The position numbers and the translations under genes are program-made. A DNA stretch of 64,000 bases, taken from contig CALMLW010000045.1 of NCBI GenBank assembly GCA_937868015.1, forward strand, positions 40,960 through 104,959, in the 5' to 3' direction. Under the pieces are notes generated by a model. The model searched no databases and was not told the DNA's origin. It saw nothing but the letters and a program-made list of their open reading frames with translations. Positions 46,080 through 56,617 of this stretch are shown piece by piece. The DNA comes from an uncultured Synergistaceae bacterium (lineage in GTDB: Bacteria; Synergistota; Synergistia; Synergistales; Aminiphilaceae). Positions within the stretch are counted from its first letter, which is position 1; every line of letters starts with the position of its first letter.

Positions 46080-46333
46080 AAGAATTCGGTGTGGCCCTGG
46101 GTAGGAAAATTTTCGTGGATCTCTGGGCCTTGAACGGCCTTCGTCCTATCTGTTGCGATGTCCCCGGCGACCTGGCGGAAGTGTGGCCCGAGCTTACGGC
46201 GGGGGACGTTTGTCTTGTTGTCGTCGAAGAAGGATGGTTTGCCCAACTCGCTCCTCCATGGCGTAGGAAGATCCTCGCCCAGGTTCGTCCGGCGTGGATT
46301 CCCGTCCCCGACATGATATCCCAGGGTCTCTGA
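46076..46333 (+). CDS. atpF: V/A-type ATPase subunit F (central stalk)
   Basis: 85 residues, a small Rossmann-like subunit that binds the D shaft. Position between C and A is the conserved one, and CLVVVEEGWFAQL matches the central strand and helix of F subunits. The N-terminal part lacks the common GDxDTVxGFRLAG motif, so the assignment leans on size and synteny. ATG 46076 overlaps the atpC stop (ATGA). Confidence 0.78.
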   Translation: MKEFGVALGRKIFVDLWALNGLRPICCDVPGDLAEVWPELTAGDVCLVVVEEGWFAQLAPPWRRKILAQVRPAWIPVPDMISQGL

Positions 46334-46342
46334 GGTGATTTT

Positions 46343-48103
46343 ATGGGGCATAGCGGTTCCATTTTGAGCGTTTCCGGCCCGGTGGTGCGAGCTCGCCCCC
46401 AGGGGCCCGTCCGTATGTTTGAGGTGGCCCGGGTGGGGCAAGAGGAGCTCATCGGGGAAGTGGTGCGCCTCCGGGGCGACGTGGTAGATATCCAGGTTTA
46501 CGAAGAAACCATGGGGCTTCGCACGGGGGAGCCGGTGTGGTTTTCCGGCGAGCTCCTCTCGGTGGAGCTGGGACCGGGGCTACTGGGGAACGTGCTTGAC
46601 GGCATAGGGCGCCCTCTGGTGCCCCTGGGAAGGGAAGGGATCTTTCTCCCCCGAGGAGCCCGGAGGGATACGTTGGATCGGGAGGCCTCTTGGGCTTTTA
46701 CTCCGAAAGTGACTCCGGGGGATCGCGTGGATCCCGGAGACATCCTGGGGCATGTGGTGGAGGGCGCGGATTTCCTTCACGCCATCATGGTACCCCCGGG
46801 GGCCCGGGGAGGGACGGTGGAAAGCGTGGCCCCTGCGGGATCCTTTTCCCCCGATGCCACCGTCTGCACCACCCGAGAAGGGGAGAACTATGCCCTCTTT
46901 CACCCTTGGCCCGTTCGCCAACCCCGCCCCGTCCGCCGCTATTTGCCCTTGGAGAACCCCCTGGAGACGGGACAGCGGGTCCTCGACACCCTCTTTCCCC
47001 TGGCTTTGGGGGGGGCCGGGGTCATTCCCGGGGGGTTTGGTACGGGCAAAACCGTGACGCAGCAGTCGCTGGCTCGGTGGTGCAACGCCGATGTCATCGT
47101 GTATATCGGCTGTGGCGAGCGAGGCAACGAAATGACCGAGGTCCTGGAGGAGTTTCCCGAACTGATGGACCCCCGCACGGGAAGGCCCCTCATGGAGCGG
47201 GTCGTGTTGGTGGCTAACACTTCCAACATGCCTGTGGCGGCCCGAGAGGCTTCCATCTACCTGGGGATGAGCATCGCCGAGTACTTCCGAGACATGGGGC
47301 GCCACGTGGCCATCATGGCGGACTCCCTCTCCCGGTGGGCCGAGGCCCTGCGGGAGATCGGGGGAAGGCTCGAAGAGATGCCCGGAGAAGAGGGGTATCC
47401 GGCCTACCTCCCCTCCCGCCTGTCGCAGTATTTTGAGCGATCGGGGAGGGTCGTGGCCCAGGGCACGCCGGAGAGGGAGGGGTCGGTCACCGTCATCAGC
47501 GCCGTCTCTCCCCCCGGAGGGGACTTTTCCGAGCCTGTCACCCAGTCCTGTCTCCGCCTTTCCGGGGCCTTCTGGGGCCTCGATAAGACCCTGGCGCAGC
47601 AGCGCCACTTCCCGGCCATTAATTGGAGGTCGAGTTACACGCTCTATGAAGATTCTTTGGCCCACCACTTTCTGAAGGCCCTGGGGGAGGATTGGGAGGG
47701 AAAGAGGCACTTTCTCCGCACCACGCTGGACCGAGAAAAGGAGCTTTTGGAGTTGGTACAGCTCGTGGGGCGGGATGGCCTGTCGGAGGAGGACAAGTGG
47801 CTCCTGGAGCTGGCAGAGCTCCTACGGATCGTCTTCCTCCAGCAAAACGCCTTTGATGCGGTGGATGCCTTCACCTCTTTGCGCAAGGCCAAGGCGCTGC
47901 TCGATATTTTCCGGAACCTGGATCAGGAGGTGGTCCAACGTCTCAGGCAGGGCTTGGGAACGGACCAGGTGCCCCGGACGTTCCTGCGCGACGAGCTTTT
48001 TCGACTCCGATCCTTGGAGGAGGAGGGGTTGGCCTCCGAAGGCGAGCTCTTTATCCAATCCCTCAAGGCCCAGCTGGCATCTGAGGAGGTGGGGCCCGCA
48101 TGA
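46343..48103 (+). CDS. atpA: V/A-type ATPase catalytic subunit A
   Basis: 586 residues. The catalytic P-loop is GGFGTGKTV at about residue 230, followed by [22 protein letters not shown] and the non-homologous insert typical of A subunits (about 115-185). The catalytic Glu is in the GERG motif. ATP hydrolysis or synthesis takes place at the A/B interface. ATG 46343. It overlaps atpB by 4 nt. Confidence 0.96.
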   Translation: MGHSGSILSVSGPVVRARPQGPVRMFEVARVGQEELIGEVVRLRGDVVDIQVYEETMGLRTGEPVWFSGELLSVELGPGLLGNVLDGIGRPLVPLGREGIFLPRGARRDTLDREASWAFTPKVTPGDRVDPGDILGHVVEGADFLHAIMVPPGARGGTVESVAPAGSFSPDATVCTTREGENYALFHPWPVRQPRPVRRYLPLENPLETGQRVLDTLFPLALGGAGVIPGGFGTGKTVTQQSLARWCNADVIVYIGCGERGNEMTEVLEEFPELMDPRTGRPLMERVVLVANTSNMPVAAREASIYLGMSIAEYFRDMGRHVAIMADSLSRWAEALREIGGRLEEMPGEEGYPAYLPSRLSQYFERSGRVVAQGTPEREGSVTVISAVSPPGGDFSEPVTQSCLRLSGAFWGLDKTLAQQRHFPAINWRSSYTLYEDSLAHHFLKALGEDWEGKRHFLRTTLDREKELLELVQLVGRDGLSEEDKWLLELAELLRIVFLQQNAFDAVDAFTSLRKAKALLDIFRNLDQEVVQRLRQGLGTDQVPRTFLRDELFRLRSLEEEGLASEGELFIQSLKAQLASEEVGPA

Positions 48104-49500
48104 CTTCCGGGCAGGAGGCGCTCTACCGCGAAGGGTATCGGAGTGTGTGCGGCATTTCCGGCCCGTTGATCTTTGTCCAGGGCGTGCGGGATGCGGGTTA
48201 TGGAGAGCTCGTGACCATCGAAACCCCCGAAGGCCCCCGATCGGGCCAAATATTGCAAGTGGACCGGGACACGGCGGTCATCCAGGTGTTCGAAGGCACC
48301 ACGGGATTGGACGAAAGCTCCACGACGATCTGGCTCGAAAAATCCGTTTTGACCGTCCCCGTGGGGCCAGGGTTGATGGGGAAAGTCCTTACCGGCCGGG
48401 GACACCTCCTGGAGGGAGGAGAGGTCCCCTATGCCGAAGGTCGCATGTCGGTTCAAGGGCTGGCGCTAAATCCCGCCCGAAGGAAGGCTCCCAACGCCTA
48501 CGTGGAGACGGGGATCTCTACCATTGACGTGATGAACACCTTGGTCCGGGGACAGAAACTGCCCGTATTCACCGGGGCGGGACTCCCGGCCAATCGCCTG
48601 GCGGCCCAGATCGCCGCCGGGGCCCGGGTGCCTGGAACGGGAAGGCCCTTTTTGGTCGTCTTCGCCGCCATGGGCATCACGAGGAGAGAGGCCGATTTCT
48701 TTTTGAGCGCCTTTCAAGATTCCGGAGCCCTGGCCAAGGGTGTGTTTTTTATGAATTTGGCAGGAGATTCGGCGGTGGAGCGAGTCCTGACCCCTCGCAT
48801 CGCCCTGACCACGGCGGAGTACTTCGCCTTCACCCTGGGGTACGACGTCCTGGTGATCCTCACGGACATGCTCAGTTACTGTGACGCCCTTCGAGAGGTG
48901 AGCGCCGCTCGAGAAGAGATCCCGGGGCGGCGGGGCTATCCCGGTTACATGTACTCCGACCTGGCGTCCCTCTACGAGCGGTCGGGGTGCGTGGAGGGCC
49001 TGGCGGGTAGCGTGACCCAGATCCCCATCCTGACCATGCCCGACGACGATATGACCCACCCCGTGGTGGACCTTTCGGGATACATCACCGAAGGTCAGGT
49101 GGTCCTGAGTCGACGGTTGGCGGATCGGGGCATTTATCCCCCAGTGCAGGTGTTGCCTAGCCTGAGTCGGCTGATGAACAAGGGCATCGGCAAGGGGCGT
49201 ACCGTCCCCGAACACCGGGCCATGGCGGACCAGCTCTATGCGGCCTACGCTAAGGCGCAGGATATCGAAAGATTGCGCCTCATCACCGGAGACGAGGGCC
49301 TTTCTTCCACGGAGCGATCCTATTTGGTCTTCGGAAAGTCCTTCGAAGAGCGTTTTATAGGCCAGCCGGAGGGACCTCGGACGCTAGAGAGGTCTCTGGA
49401 GGCCGCGTGGCAGTGCCTCCGAGATCTCCCCGCCTCGGAGCTCTATCGTCTGCCCCGCGACTTGGTGCGAGAGATCTTGGGGGAGAAAGGGGGGCGCTAG
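48100..49500 (+). CDS. atpB: V/A-type ATPase non-catalytic subunit B
   Basis: 466 residues. Lacks a Walker A motif, as expected for B; it instead shows GAGLPANRLAAQI at that place. GISTIDVMNTLVRGQKLPVF, TPRIALTTAEY, DMLSYCDALREVSAAREEIPGRRGYPGYMYSDLA and YPPVQVLPSLSRLM are hallmark segments. It forms the hexameric head with A. ATG 48100 overlaps the atpA stop. Confidence 0.96.
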   Translation: MTSGQEALYREGYRSVCGISGPLIFVQGVRDAGYGELVTIETPEGPRSGQILQVDRDTAVIQVFEGTTGLDESSTTIWLEKSVLTVPVGPGLMGKVLTGRGHLLEGGEVPYAEGRMSVQGLALNPARRKAPNAYVETGISTIDVMNTLVRGQKLPVFTGAGLPANRLAAQIAAGARVPGTGRPFLVVFAAMGITRREADFFLSAFQDSGALAKGVFFMNLAGDSAVERVLTPRIALTTAEYFAFTLGYDVLVILTDMLSYCDALREVSAAREEIPGRRGYPGYMYSDLASLYERSGCVEGLAGSVTQIPILTMPDDDMTHPVVDLSGYITEGQVVLSRRLADRGIYPPVQVLPSLSRLMNKGIGKGRTVPEHRAMADQLYAAYAKAQDIERLRLITGDEGLSSTERSYLVFGKSFEERFIGQPEGPRTLERSLEAAWQCLRDLPASELYRLPRDLVREILGEKGGR

Positions 49501-49502
49501 CC

Positions 49503-50150
49503 GTGGCCCTTCCCGCCACCCGAGAGCAGTTGTTGTTGCTGCGACAGCAAATGGAGGCGGTGCGCCGAGGGAAGGCCCTTCTCGAAAGGAAAAGAGATGC
49601 CTTGCTTCGGGCCCTGGAAGAGGATCGGCGACGTTTTAGATCCCTTCAGGAGCAGTTCGATAGGGTCGGACGCCGGGTGGCCACGACGTATTCCCTCTTG
49701 CGCCTCTACGAAGGACAGATTTCCCTGGATCTCCTGCGTCCGGGGATGGGTCCCGTTCCCTTGGCAAGCTTTCGCCACGTGCTCATGGGGTGCGCCTTTG
49801 TGGAGTTCCGTCGCCAGGGGGATGAGAGCCGTCCGGTGTCGTACGATCCCGCTTTGGCGTCGATTTTTACGGACGACCTCGTGGGAGCCTTGGCGGAGCT
49901 AGATCATATCTTTTGGACCTACATCAACCTCCGGGTGAAGATGGGGGCCCTGGAGAAGGCCCTTCGGGACACGGTGCGGAAGACGAGCAACTTGGAACAC
50001 CGAGTTCTTCCCGGATTGCGGGAGGACTTTGGGCGCATCCGAGACGTGTTGGTGGAAAGGGAGCGACAGGAGCGCTATACCCTTCGCAAGGCCCTGCGTC
50101 GTCAAAAAACTACTGAACCGCCGGGAGCGCAGGCGGGGTTTAGTCCGTGA
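49503..50150 (+). CDS. atpD: V/A-type ATPase subunit D (central shaft)
   Basis: 215 residues forming a long antiparallel coiled coil. The N-terminal ATREQLLLLRQQMEAVRRGKALLERKRDALL is the well-conserved family start, and the C-terminal helix carries RKTSNLEHRVLPGLREDFGRIR. It rotates inside the A/B head. GTG 49503 lies 2 nt after atpB and is preceded by a G-rich stretch. It overlaps rlmH by 4 nt, so the ATPase transcript may continue into rlmH. Confidence 0.94.
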   Translation: MALPATREQLLLLRQQMEAVRRGKALLERKRDALLRALEEDRRRFRSLQEQFDRVGRRVATTYSLLRLYEGQISLDLLRPGMGPVPLASFRHVLMGCAFVEFRRQGDESRPVSYDPALASIFTDDLVGALAELDHIFWTYINLRVKMGALEKALRDTVRKTSNLEHRVLPGLREDFGRIRDVLVERERQERYTLRKALRRQKTTEPPGAQAGFSP

Positions 50151-50614
50151 AGATGGTCATGATCACCGTGGGCATGCCTCGGGCGCGTTGGGTGGAGGAG
50201 GCGGGGCAGGAGTACGTGCGGCGCCTCTCTCGGTGGGCACCGATCGCCTGGGAGCATGTGGCGGAGGCACACCACCGTCCCTCGGGCTCAAAGGGCGTCG
50301 AGGAAGAAGGGCTCCGCCTCCTTCGGAGCTTCCAACCCCGGGATGTGGTGGTCTTGCTGGACGAGGGGGGGCGGTCCTTTTCCAGCGTCTCCTTTTCTCA
50401 GTGGCTTTTTGAAATCTATGAGGGATCCCCGGGGAGGTTGGCGTTTGTCGTGGGGGGGGCCTACGGCGTCTCTTCCGCCGTGCGGGAGCGGGCTGCATTT
50501 TGCCTCTCCCTATCGTCTTTAACCTTCCCCCACGAGCTCTGTGCGGTGGTTTTATTAGAACAGATCTATCGCGCGGTGACCCTCCGTCACCATATCCCCT
50601 ATCACCATGCGTGA
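50147..50614 (+). CDS. rlmH: 23S rRNA pseudouridine-1915 N3-methyltransferase
   Basis: 155-residue SPOUT methyltransferase acting on helix 69 of the large subunit. [23 protein letters not shown] and the C-terminal [19 protein letters not shown] form the AdoMet knot and the conserved basic end. GTG 50147 gives the usual MKxxxITVG N-terminus and overlaps atpD. Confidence 0.95.
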   Translation: MKMVMITVGMPRARWVEEAGQEYVRRLSRWAPIAWEHVAEAHHRPSGSKGVEEEGLRLLRSFQPRDVVVLLDEGGRSFSSVSFSQWLFEIYEGSPGRLAFVVGGAYGVSSAVRERAAFCLSLSSLTFPHELCAVVLLEQIYRAVTLRHHIPYHHA

Positions 50615-50669
50615 GGAGGCGTTTTACGCCCCTCTGGCCGGGCTTCGGGAGCGCGAAAAGAAAGGAACG

Positions 50670-50990
50670 ATGAGCATGAAAATGGACAAAATCCTTAAGC
50701 AGGCCCAAAAGATGCAGGCCCAGATGCTTCAGATGCAGGAAGAATTGGCCAAGGTCACGGTGGAGGGAGCGGCGGGGGGCGGGATGGTCCGGGCGGTGGC
50801 CAACGCCCAGGGGGAAGTGCTGTCGGTGAAGATTGCCCCGGAAGTGGTGGACCCCCAGGAGATCGACATGTTGGAAGACCTGGTTCTGGCGGCGGTGAAC
50901 GAGGCCCTTCGCCTGGGAAAGGAAAAAGCGAACCGCCAGATGGAACAGGTGACGGGGGGCATGGGTCTGTCCATGCCGGGGCTTTTCTGA
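50670..50990 (+). CDS. ebfC: YbaB/EbfC-family nucleoid-associated protein
   Basis: 106 residues; a small dimeric DNA-binding protein commonly encoded just before recR. The [29 protein letters not shown] start and the later [20 protein letters not shown] are family hallmarks. ATG 50670 follows AAAGGA. It stops 3 nt before recR, which supports the call. Confidence 0.95.
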   Translation: MSMKMDKILKQAQKMQAQMLQMQEELAKVTVEGAAGGGMVRAVANAQGEVLSVKIAPEVVDPQEIDMLEDLVLAAVNEALRLGKEKANRQMEQVTGGMGLSMPGLF

Positions 50991-50993
50991 TCT

Positions 50994-51620
50994 ATGGTCC
51001 TTCCGGAGGCCCTGACCCGGCTCACGACCTTCCTCCAGCGCCTTCCCGGGGTGGGGGAAAAGAGCGCCCGGCGCATGGCGTTTTTCCTCTTTCAACAGGA
51101 TCCGTCCTTCGCGGACCAATTGGCCGAGGCCTTGGTGACCCTTCGGCGCTCCCTTCACCCCTGCCCTCAGTGCGGAAACCTCACCGATGGCGACTGTTGC
51201 GGGGTTTGCGGCGACCCCATGAGAGAACGAGACACCCTGTGCGTGGTGGAATCGGTGGAAGACCTGATGAGCCTAGAGCAGGCGGGAATTTTCTCCGGTC
51301 AGTACTTTGTCCTGGGGGGAAGGGTATCTCCCCTGGAAGGGGAGGAGATATCTCCGGAGACCCTGGAACGGCTACGGGGGCGTATCCGAGACCTCCGGGT
51401 CCGGGAAGTGGTGGTGGCCACGAACCCCCGCATTGAAGGGGACTTGGCTTGCCACGTGGTGGTGGATGCCCTGGCAGACGTCCCCGTTCGCATCACCCGG
51501 TTGGCGTACGGCCTTCCGGTGGGGGGGAGTATCGGTTTTGCCGACCGAGTTACTCTCCATGCGGCCCTGGAGTCCCGGCTGGTGGTGAGGTCGGGCGAGG
51601 CCAGCCCCGGGCCGGACTGA
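50994..51620 (+). CDS. recR: Recombination protein RecR
   Basis: Recombinational repair at single-strand gaps with RecO and RecF. 208 residues. Helix-hairpin-helix (LQRLPGVGEKSARRMAFFL), a Cys4 zinc finger (CPQCGNLTDGDCCGVC), a Toprim domain (CVVESVEDLMSLEQAG, VATNPRIEGDLA) and the C-terminal ITRLAYGLPVGGSIGFAD are all present. ATG 50994. Confidence 0.96.
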   Translation: MVLPEALTRLTTFLQRLPGVGEKSARRMAFFLFQQDPSFADQLAEALVTLRRSLHPCPQCGNLTDGDCCGVCGDPMRERDTLCVVESVEDLMSLEQAGIFSGQYFVLGGRVSPLEGEEISPETLERLRGRIRDLRVREVVVATNPRIEGDLACHVVVDALADVPVRITRLAYGLPVGGSIGFADRVTLHAALESRLVVRSGEASPGPD

Positions 51621-51654
51621 AGGAGAATATAGCTTGACTCGGGGAGGGGGGTAC

Positions 51655-52827
51655 ATGGGAGAAAATAGCGGTGCGCTGGGCCGTTTGGCCCGGGAACTCT
51701 TTCGATGGTTTTTAGCCATCATGGGAGGAATTGCGGGATACCAAGTGACGGAGTTCATTCAGTCCGCCGGGTGGTGGCCCTTTCAGACGATTCTCATGTC
51801 GTTGGCGGGGACGGGGTCCTTTGTGGTGGTCTTCGGCGGCGTATCCTACCTGATTGCCCCGCTTTTCCACAGAGGGATTCTCCGTCTGGGGTCCCTTCTG
51901 GAGGGGCATCTTCAAAATATCAGTTGGATAAACATTTCTGTGGGCCTCATTGGCTTGATCGTGGGATTATTATTGGCGAATTTATTGGCACTGCCCTTCG
52001 TAGACCTTCCCGTCCTGGGGCGTTACTTGGCCATTTTGTTGAACGTAGCCTTGGGATATGCCATGATGTGGCTCTTTATCAAACGCCGGGACGACATGGT
52101 GGCCATGATGGGTTCCGTGGGGGGGATCTGGCGGGATCGCCAGGGGGAACCGAGGAAAAGGCAGGGTAAATATGCAACGATGGACCTTCAGGGCGGCACC
52201 CTTTCTCCGCTGGCGTGCCCGGCAAAACTATTAGACACCAGCGTGGTGATCGACGGAAGGATCTTGGATGTGGCACGGACAGGCTTTGTGGAAGGAGCCC
52301 TCACCCTGCCTCGTTTCGTGTTGGTAGAACTTCAAGGGATCGCCGACTCTTCCGACCCGGTGCGCCGGGGGAGAGGGCGTCGGGGGTTGGACGTCATCAA
52401 CGGGTTGCAAAAAATCCCCACGATCCGTCTGGAGATCCTTGAGCTGAGCCTGAAAGACTTGAACGCCGAGACGGTGGACCTGGCCCTGATTCAGCTTGCC
52501 CGCGACATGGGCGGGAAAATCCTCACCACCGACTACAATCTTAATAAAATTTCTCAAATCCAGGGCATCGACGTGCTGAACGTCAATGACCTGGCCAACG
52601 CCCTCAAACCCATGTTGCTCCCCGGCGAAAGCCTCATGGTGGACGTCCTTCGCGAAGGGAAAGAGCAAAGCCAGGGGGTGGGATACCTCGACGACGGCAC
52701 CATGATCGTCGTGGAAGATGGGGGGCGGGCCGTGGGACGGCGGGTGGAAGTGACCGTGACATCCATGCTCCAGACGTCGGCGGGAAGGATGATCTTTGGC
52801 CGAATCCGTCGGGAGAGTGCCGCATGA
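51655..52827 (+). CDS. PIN-TRAM membrane protein (YacL type)
   Basis: 390 residues. Four membrane segments in the first 140 residues precede a PIN nuclease-like domain with acidic residues at LLDTSVVIDGR, FVLVELQGIAD and ILTTDYNLNKI, and a C-terminal TRAM RNA-binding domain (DVLREGKEQSQGVGYLDDGTMIVVEDG). Its role is not established; relatives are membrane-bound putative RNases. Start is uncertain: ATG 51655 has GGGGAGG upstream, but TTG 51634 has AAGGAG at 8 nt and would add seven residues. It overlaps ispDF by 4 nt. Confidence 0.88.
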   Translation: MGENSGALGRLARELFRWFLAIMGGIAGYQVTEFIQSAGWWPFQTILMSLAGTGSFVVVFGGVSYLIAPLFHRGILRLGSLLEGHLQNISWINISVGLIGLIVGLLLANLLALPFVDLPVLGRYLAILLNVALGYAMMWLFIKRRDDMVAMMGSVGGIWRDRQGEPRKRQGKYATMDLQGGTLSPLACPAKLLDTSVVIDGRILDVARTGFVEGALTLPRFVLVELQGIADSSDPVRRGRGRRGLDVINGLQKIPTIRLEILELSLKDLNAETVDLALIQLARDMGGKILTTDYNLNKISQIQGIDVLNVNDLANALKPMLLPGESLMVDVLREGKEQSQGVGYLDDGTMIVVEDGGRAVGRRVEVTVTSMLQTSAGRMIFGRIRRESAA

Positions 52828-53993
52828 AGGACTGGAGCCTGATCGTCGTTGCTGCAGGGAGAGGATCCCGCATGGGGGGGGTGCCCAAGCAATTTCGCCC
52901 CCTCGGAGGGTATCCCCTTTGGCATTGGAGCCTTGCCCTGGCGGAGGCCCTACACGCCGCCGGAGACCTTCGGGAGTGCGTTTTGGTCGTGCCGCCCGCA
53001 GATCCGGGCGTCGAGACGACGCCCCCCCCCGGGGGCGTCGTGCCCGTCGTGCGGGTGGAGGGAGGGGCGGAGCGGGGGGATTCCGTCCTAGCCGGAGTTC
53101 GGGCCGCCAGCGGCGCCTGGGTGATGGTGCACGACGCCGCCAGGCCCTTTTGCTCCCTGGAGCTCTGTCGCCGCCTTCAGGCTGCCGCCGAGGCCTCCGG
53201 AGGAGCCATACCTCTGGTCTCTGTGGCGGATGCCCTAAAGAAGGTCTCGGGAGGGACCGTGACCCCTCTTCCCCGGGAAGGGGTCTTTGGCACCCAGACT
53301 CCCCAGGCCTTTTTCCGGGAGCGCCTTTTGGAAGCCCTGGAACGATCTCCTTGCACGGTGCGTGACGAGGCGGAGGCGTGGATCGCGGCGGGGCATAACC
53401 TGACTCCCGTCGAGGGAGAGCGAGAGAACTTCAAGCTCACCTACGAGGGGGATTGGCACATGGCGGAGCTTATGGTCGCTCCACCACAGAAGTTTCGCGT
53501 GGGGCACGGTTTTGACATTCACCCCCTCGTACCGGAGCGCCGCCTGATTTTGGCGGGGATGACCATTCCCTCCCCGCTGGGGCTTGACGGACACTCCGAT
53601 GCCGACTTGGTGGCTCACGCCGTGGCGGACGCCCTGCTTGGAGCGGCGGGGCTCCCGGACCTGGGACGCCTCTTTCCAGCTTCAGACCAGCGATACAAGG
53701 GGGCTCGCAGCATGGATCTCTTGGGGCGCGTGGTGGATTACGTGCGGGACGAGGGTTGGGAACCCGAGTGGGTCGACGTCACCTTGGAGGCTCAGTTGCC
53801 TCGCCTGGGCCCCCTCTGTGACGCCATGGGCGTAGCCCTCGACGACGTCCTGCGCTGCGGCGAGGGGCCTTGCTGCCATGTCAAAGTAAAATCAGCGGAA
53901 AAAATCGGAGCCCTTGGTCGAGGAGAAGCCCTGGCGTGTCACGCCGTGGCGCTGCTGGGGCGCAGGAAATCTCCCAGGACAGGGGAGCAATGA
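52824..53993 (+). CDS. ispDF: Bifunctional MEP cytidylyltransferase / MEcPP synthase
   Basis: 389 residues joining two MEP steps. IspD (about 1-225): VVAAGRGSRMGGVPKQF for CTP binding, VMVHDAARPF and GTQTPQAF. IspF (about 228-389): GHGFDIHPL with zinc ligands, LGLDGHSDADLVAHAVADALLGA and the Lys-rich VKVKSAEKIG. The fusion leaves no room for the separate IspE step, which is encoded elsewhere. ATG 52824 overlaps the PIN-TRAM stop (ATGA). Confidence 0.95.
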   Translation: MKDWSLIVVAAGRGSRMGGVPKQFRPLGGYPLWHWSLALAEALHAAGDLRECVLVVPPADPGVETTPPPGGVVPVVRVEGGAERGDSVLAGVRAASGAWVMVHDAARPFCSLELCRRLQAAAEASGGAIPLVSVADALKKVSGGTVTPLPREGVFGTQTPQAFFRERLLEALERSPCTVRDEAEAWIAAGHNLTPVEGERENFKLTYEGDWHMAELMVAPPQKFRVGHGFDIHPLVPERRLILAGMTIPSPLGLDGHSDADLVAHAVADALLGAAGLPDLGRLFPASDQRYKGARSMDLLGRVVDYVRDEGWEPEWVDVTLEAQLPRLGPLCDAMGVALDDVLRCGEGPCCHVKVKSAEKIGALGRGEALACHAVALLGRRKSPRTGEQ

Positions 53994-54020
53994 TCGGGGC
54001 GCGCCACGCCAAAAAGATGA

Positions 54021-55619
<1,599 letters not shown>

Positions 55620-55650
55620 GGGCAGAGCGCGGGCGAAGGGCGGTGAAAGC

Positions 55651-55839
55651 ATGAGGGGACCGAGTCTTCTTTCGCTCACGGGAGAGGAACGAGGTGTCGT
55701 TTGGCAAGGGATCCTGGAGCTTTCACGCCTGGAAGAAGAGGTGTTGGGGCACGACCAGCTTCAGCCATCGCTGGAGGAAACCTTTTCTTCCGGCATGGAT
55801 GAGTGGTGGCCCGTCTTCGTTTCCAGAGATTGCATGTGA
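55651..55839 (+). CDS. Small protein of unknown function after guaB
   Basis: 62 residues, acidic and helical in character (LTGEERGVVWQGILELSRLEEEVLG, then LEETFSSGMDEWWPVFV). Codon use resembles neighbouring genes, and an imperfect Shine-Dalgarno (AAGGGCGGTG) precedes ATG 55651. I recognise no family. It fills otherwise empty space between guaB and the rimP promoter. It may be a real small gene; evidence is limited to composition and placement. Confidence 0.4.
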   Translation: MRGPSLLSLTGEERGVVWQGILELSRLEEEVLGHDQLQPSLEETFSSGMDEWWPVFVSRDCM

Positions 55840-55901
55840 CCCAAGAGGGAAAAATCCCAGGATGGGAATGGCCTCTCCCCTGCGGAGTGGGGGGGCGGGG
55901 C

Positions 55902-55930
55902 TTGTATTCCTTGGGAGAACGTGATACACT
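55902..55930 (+). promoter_or_regulatory. Promoter of the rimP-nusA-infB operon
   Basis: TTGTAT (55902-55907) and TACACT (55925-55930) are exactly 17 nt apart, with an extended -10 TGA. It is the only good promoter I find between guaB and rimP. Confidence 0.55.
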
Positions 55931-55966
55931 GACCGTCACGGTGGGGCGGATTTTTGGATGGTAGGG

Positions 55967-56001
55967 CGGAGAGTGGGCGACGGACCCACTCTTCGTTTTT
56001 T
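55967..56001 (+). terminator. Terminator or attenuator upstream of rimP
   Basis: CGGAGAGTGGG (55967-55977) pairs with CCCACTCTTCG (55985-55995), 11 bp with one G-U, loop CGACGGA, followed by six T residues. It stands about 30 nt after the expected start of the operon transcript and about 130 nt after the small gene. The rest of the spacer to 56095 shows no promoter or gene. Confidence 0.85.
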
Positions 56002-56095
56002 GTGGGGCTTTGTTCCGTGTACAGGGAAACTTGCGATGGTTCTTCAATCAATCATTGTGGCAATGAGAAAATGCGTTGGCGTGGAGGTGTGACGA

Positions 56096-56617
56096 GTGGT
56101 CGGACACAAAAGGCGCCCCCCTCTTCCGACGGACCTCGTTCGGGAAGCGGTGGAGGGCCTGGGGTACGAATTTGTGGGCATGGAGAGGGTCGTGGAAGGG
56201 GATCAATCAGTGGTGCGCCTTTATATCGACTCCTTGGGAGGAATCAACGTCAAGGATTGCGAGACGGTCTCAAGAAAGGTAAACCCTCTGTTCGACGGGC
56301 CGGAAGATCTCTTTGAAGGGCGCTATTTCCTCGAAGTGAGTTCCCCCGGCGTGGAGCGTCCCCTCTTTTCGCGGAAGGACTTCGAAAGATTTCTGGGCCA
56401 GAGGGCTCAGTTGGGTCATAGGGATGGGGCGGGTAAAATAGTGAAGTGCACGGGAACTCTGAGTCATGTGACGGAAGATGCGGTGTCGTTGCGCCGGGAT
56501 GACGGCGTCGAGGTCGTGATTTCCCTGGCCGATATGGGCCGAGCCCATCTGGTGTACGAGCCGGAAAAGCCTTCCAAACCCGGTAAAGGAGGGACCGCGC
56601 GTGCAGCTAGGTCGTGA
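56096..56617 (+). CDS. rimP: Ribosome maturation factor RimP
   Basis: Assists assembly of the 30S subunit. 173 residues. YEFVGMERVVEGDQSVVRLYID, the NVKDCETVSRKVNPLFD helix and YFLEVSSPGVERPLFSRKDFERF are the family signatures of the N-terminal domain; an Sm-like C-terminal barrel follows. GTG 56096 has GGAGGTG just upstream. It overlaps nusA by 17 nt. Confidence 0.94.
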   Translation: MVGHKRRPPLPTDLVREAVEGLGYEFVGMERVVEGDQSVVRLYIDSLGGINVKDCETVSRKVNPLFDGPEDLFEGRYFLEVSSPGVERPLFSRKDFERFLGQRAQLGHRDGAGKIVKCTGTLSHVTEDAVSLRRDDGVEVVISLADMGRAHLVYEPEKPSKPGKGGTARAARS

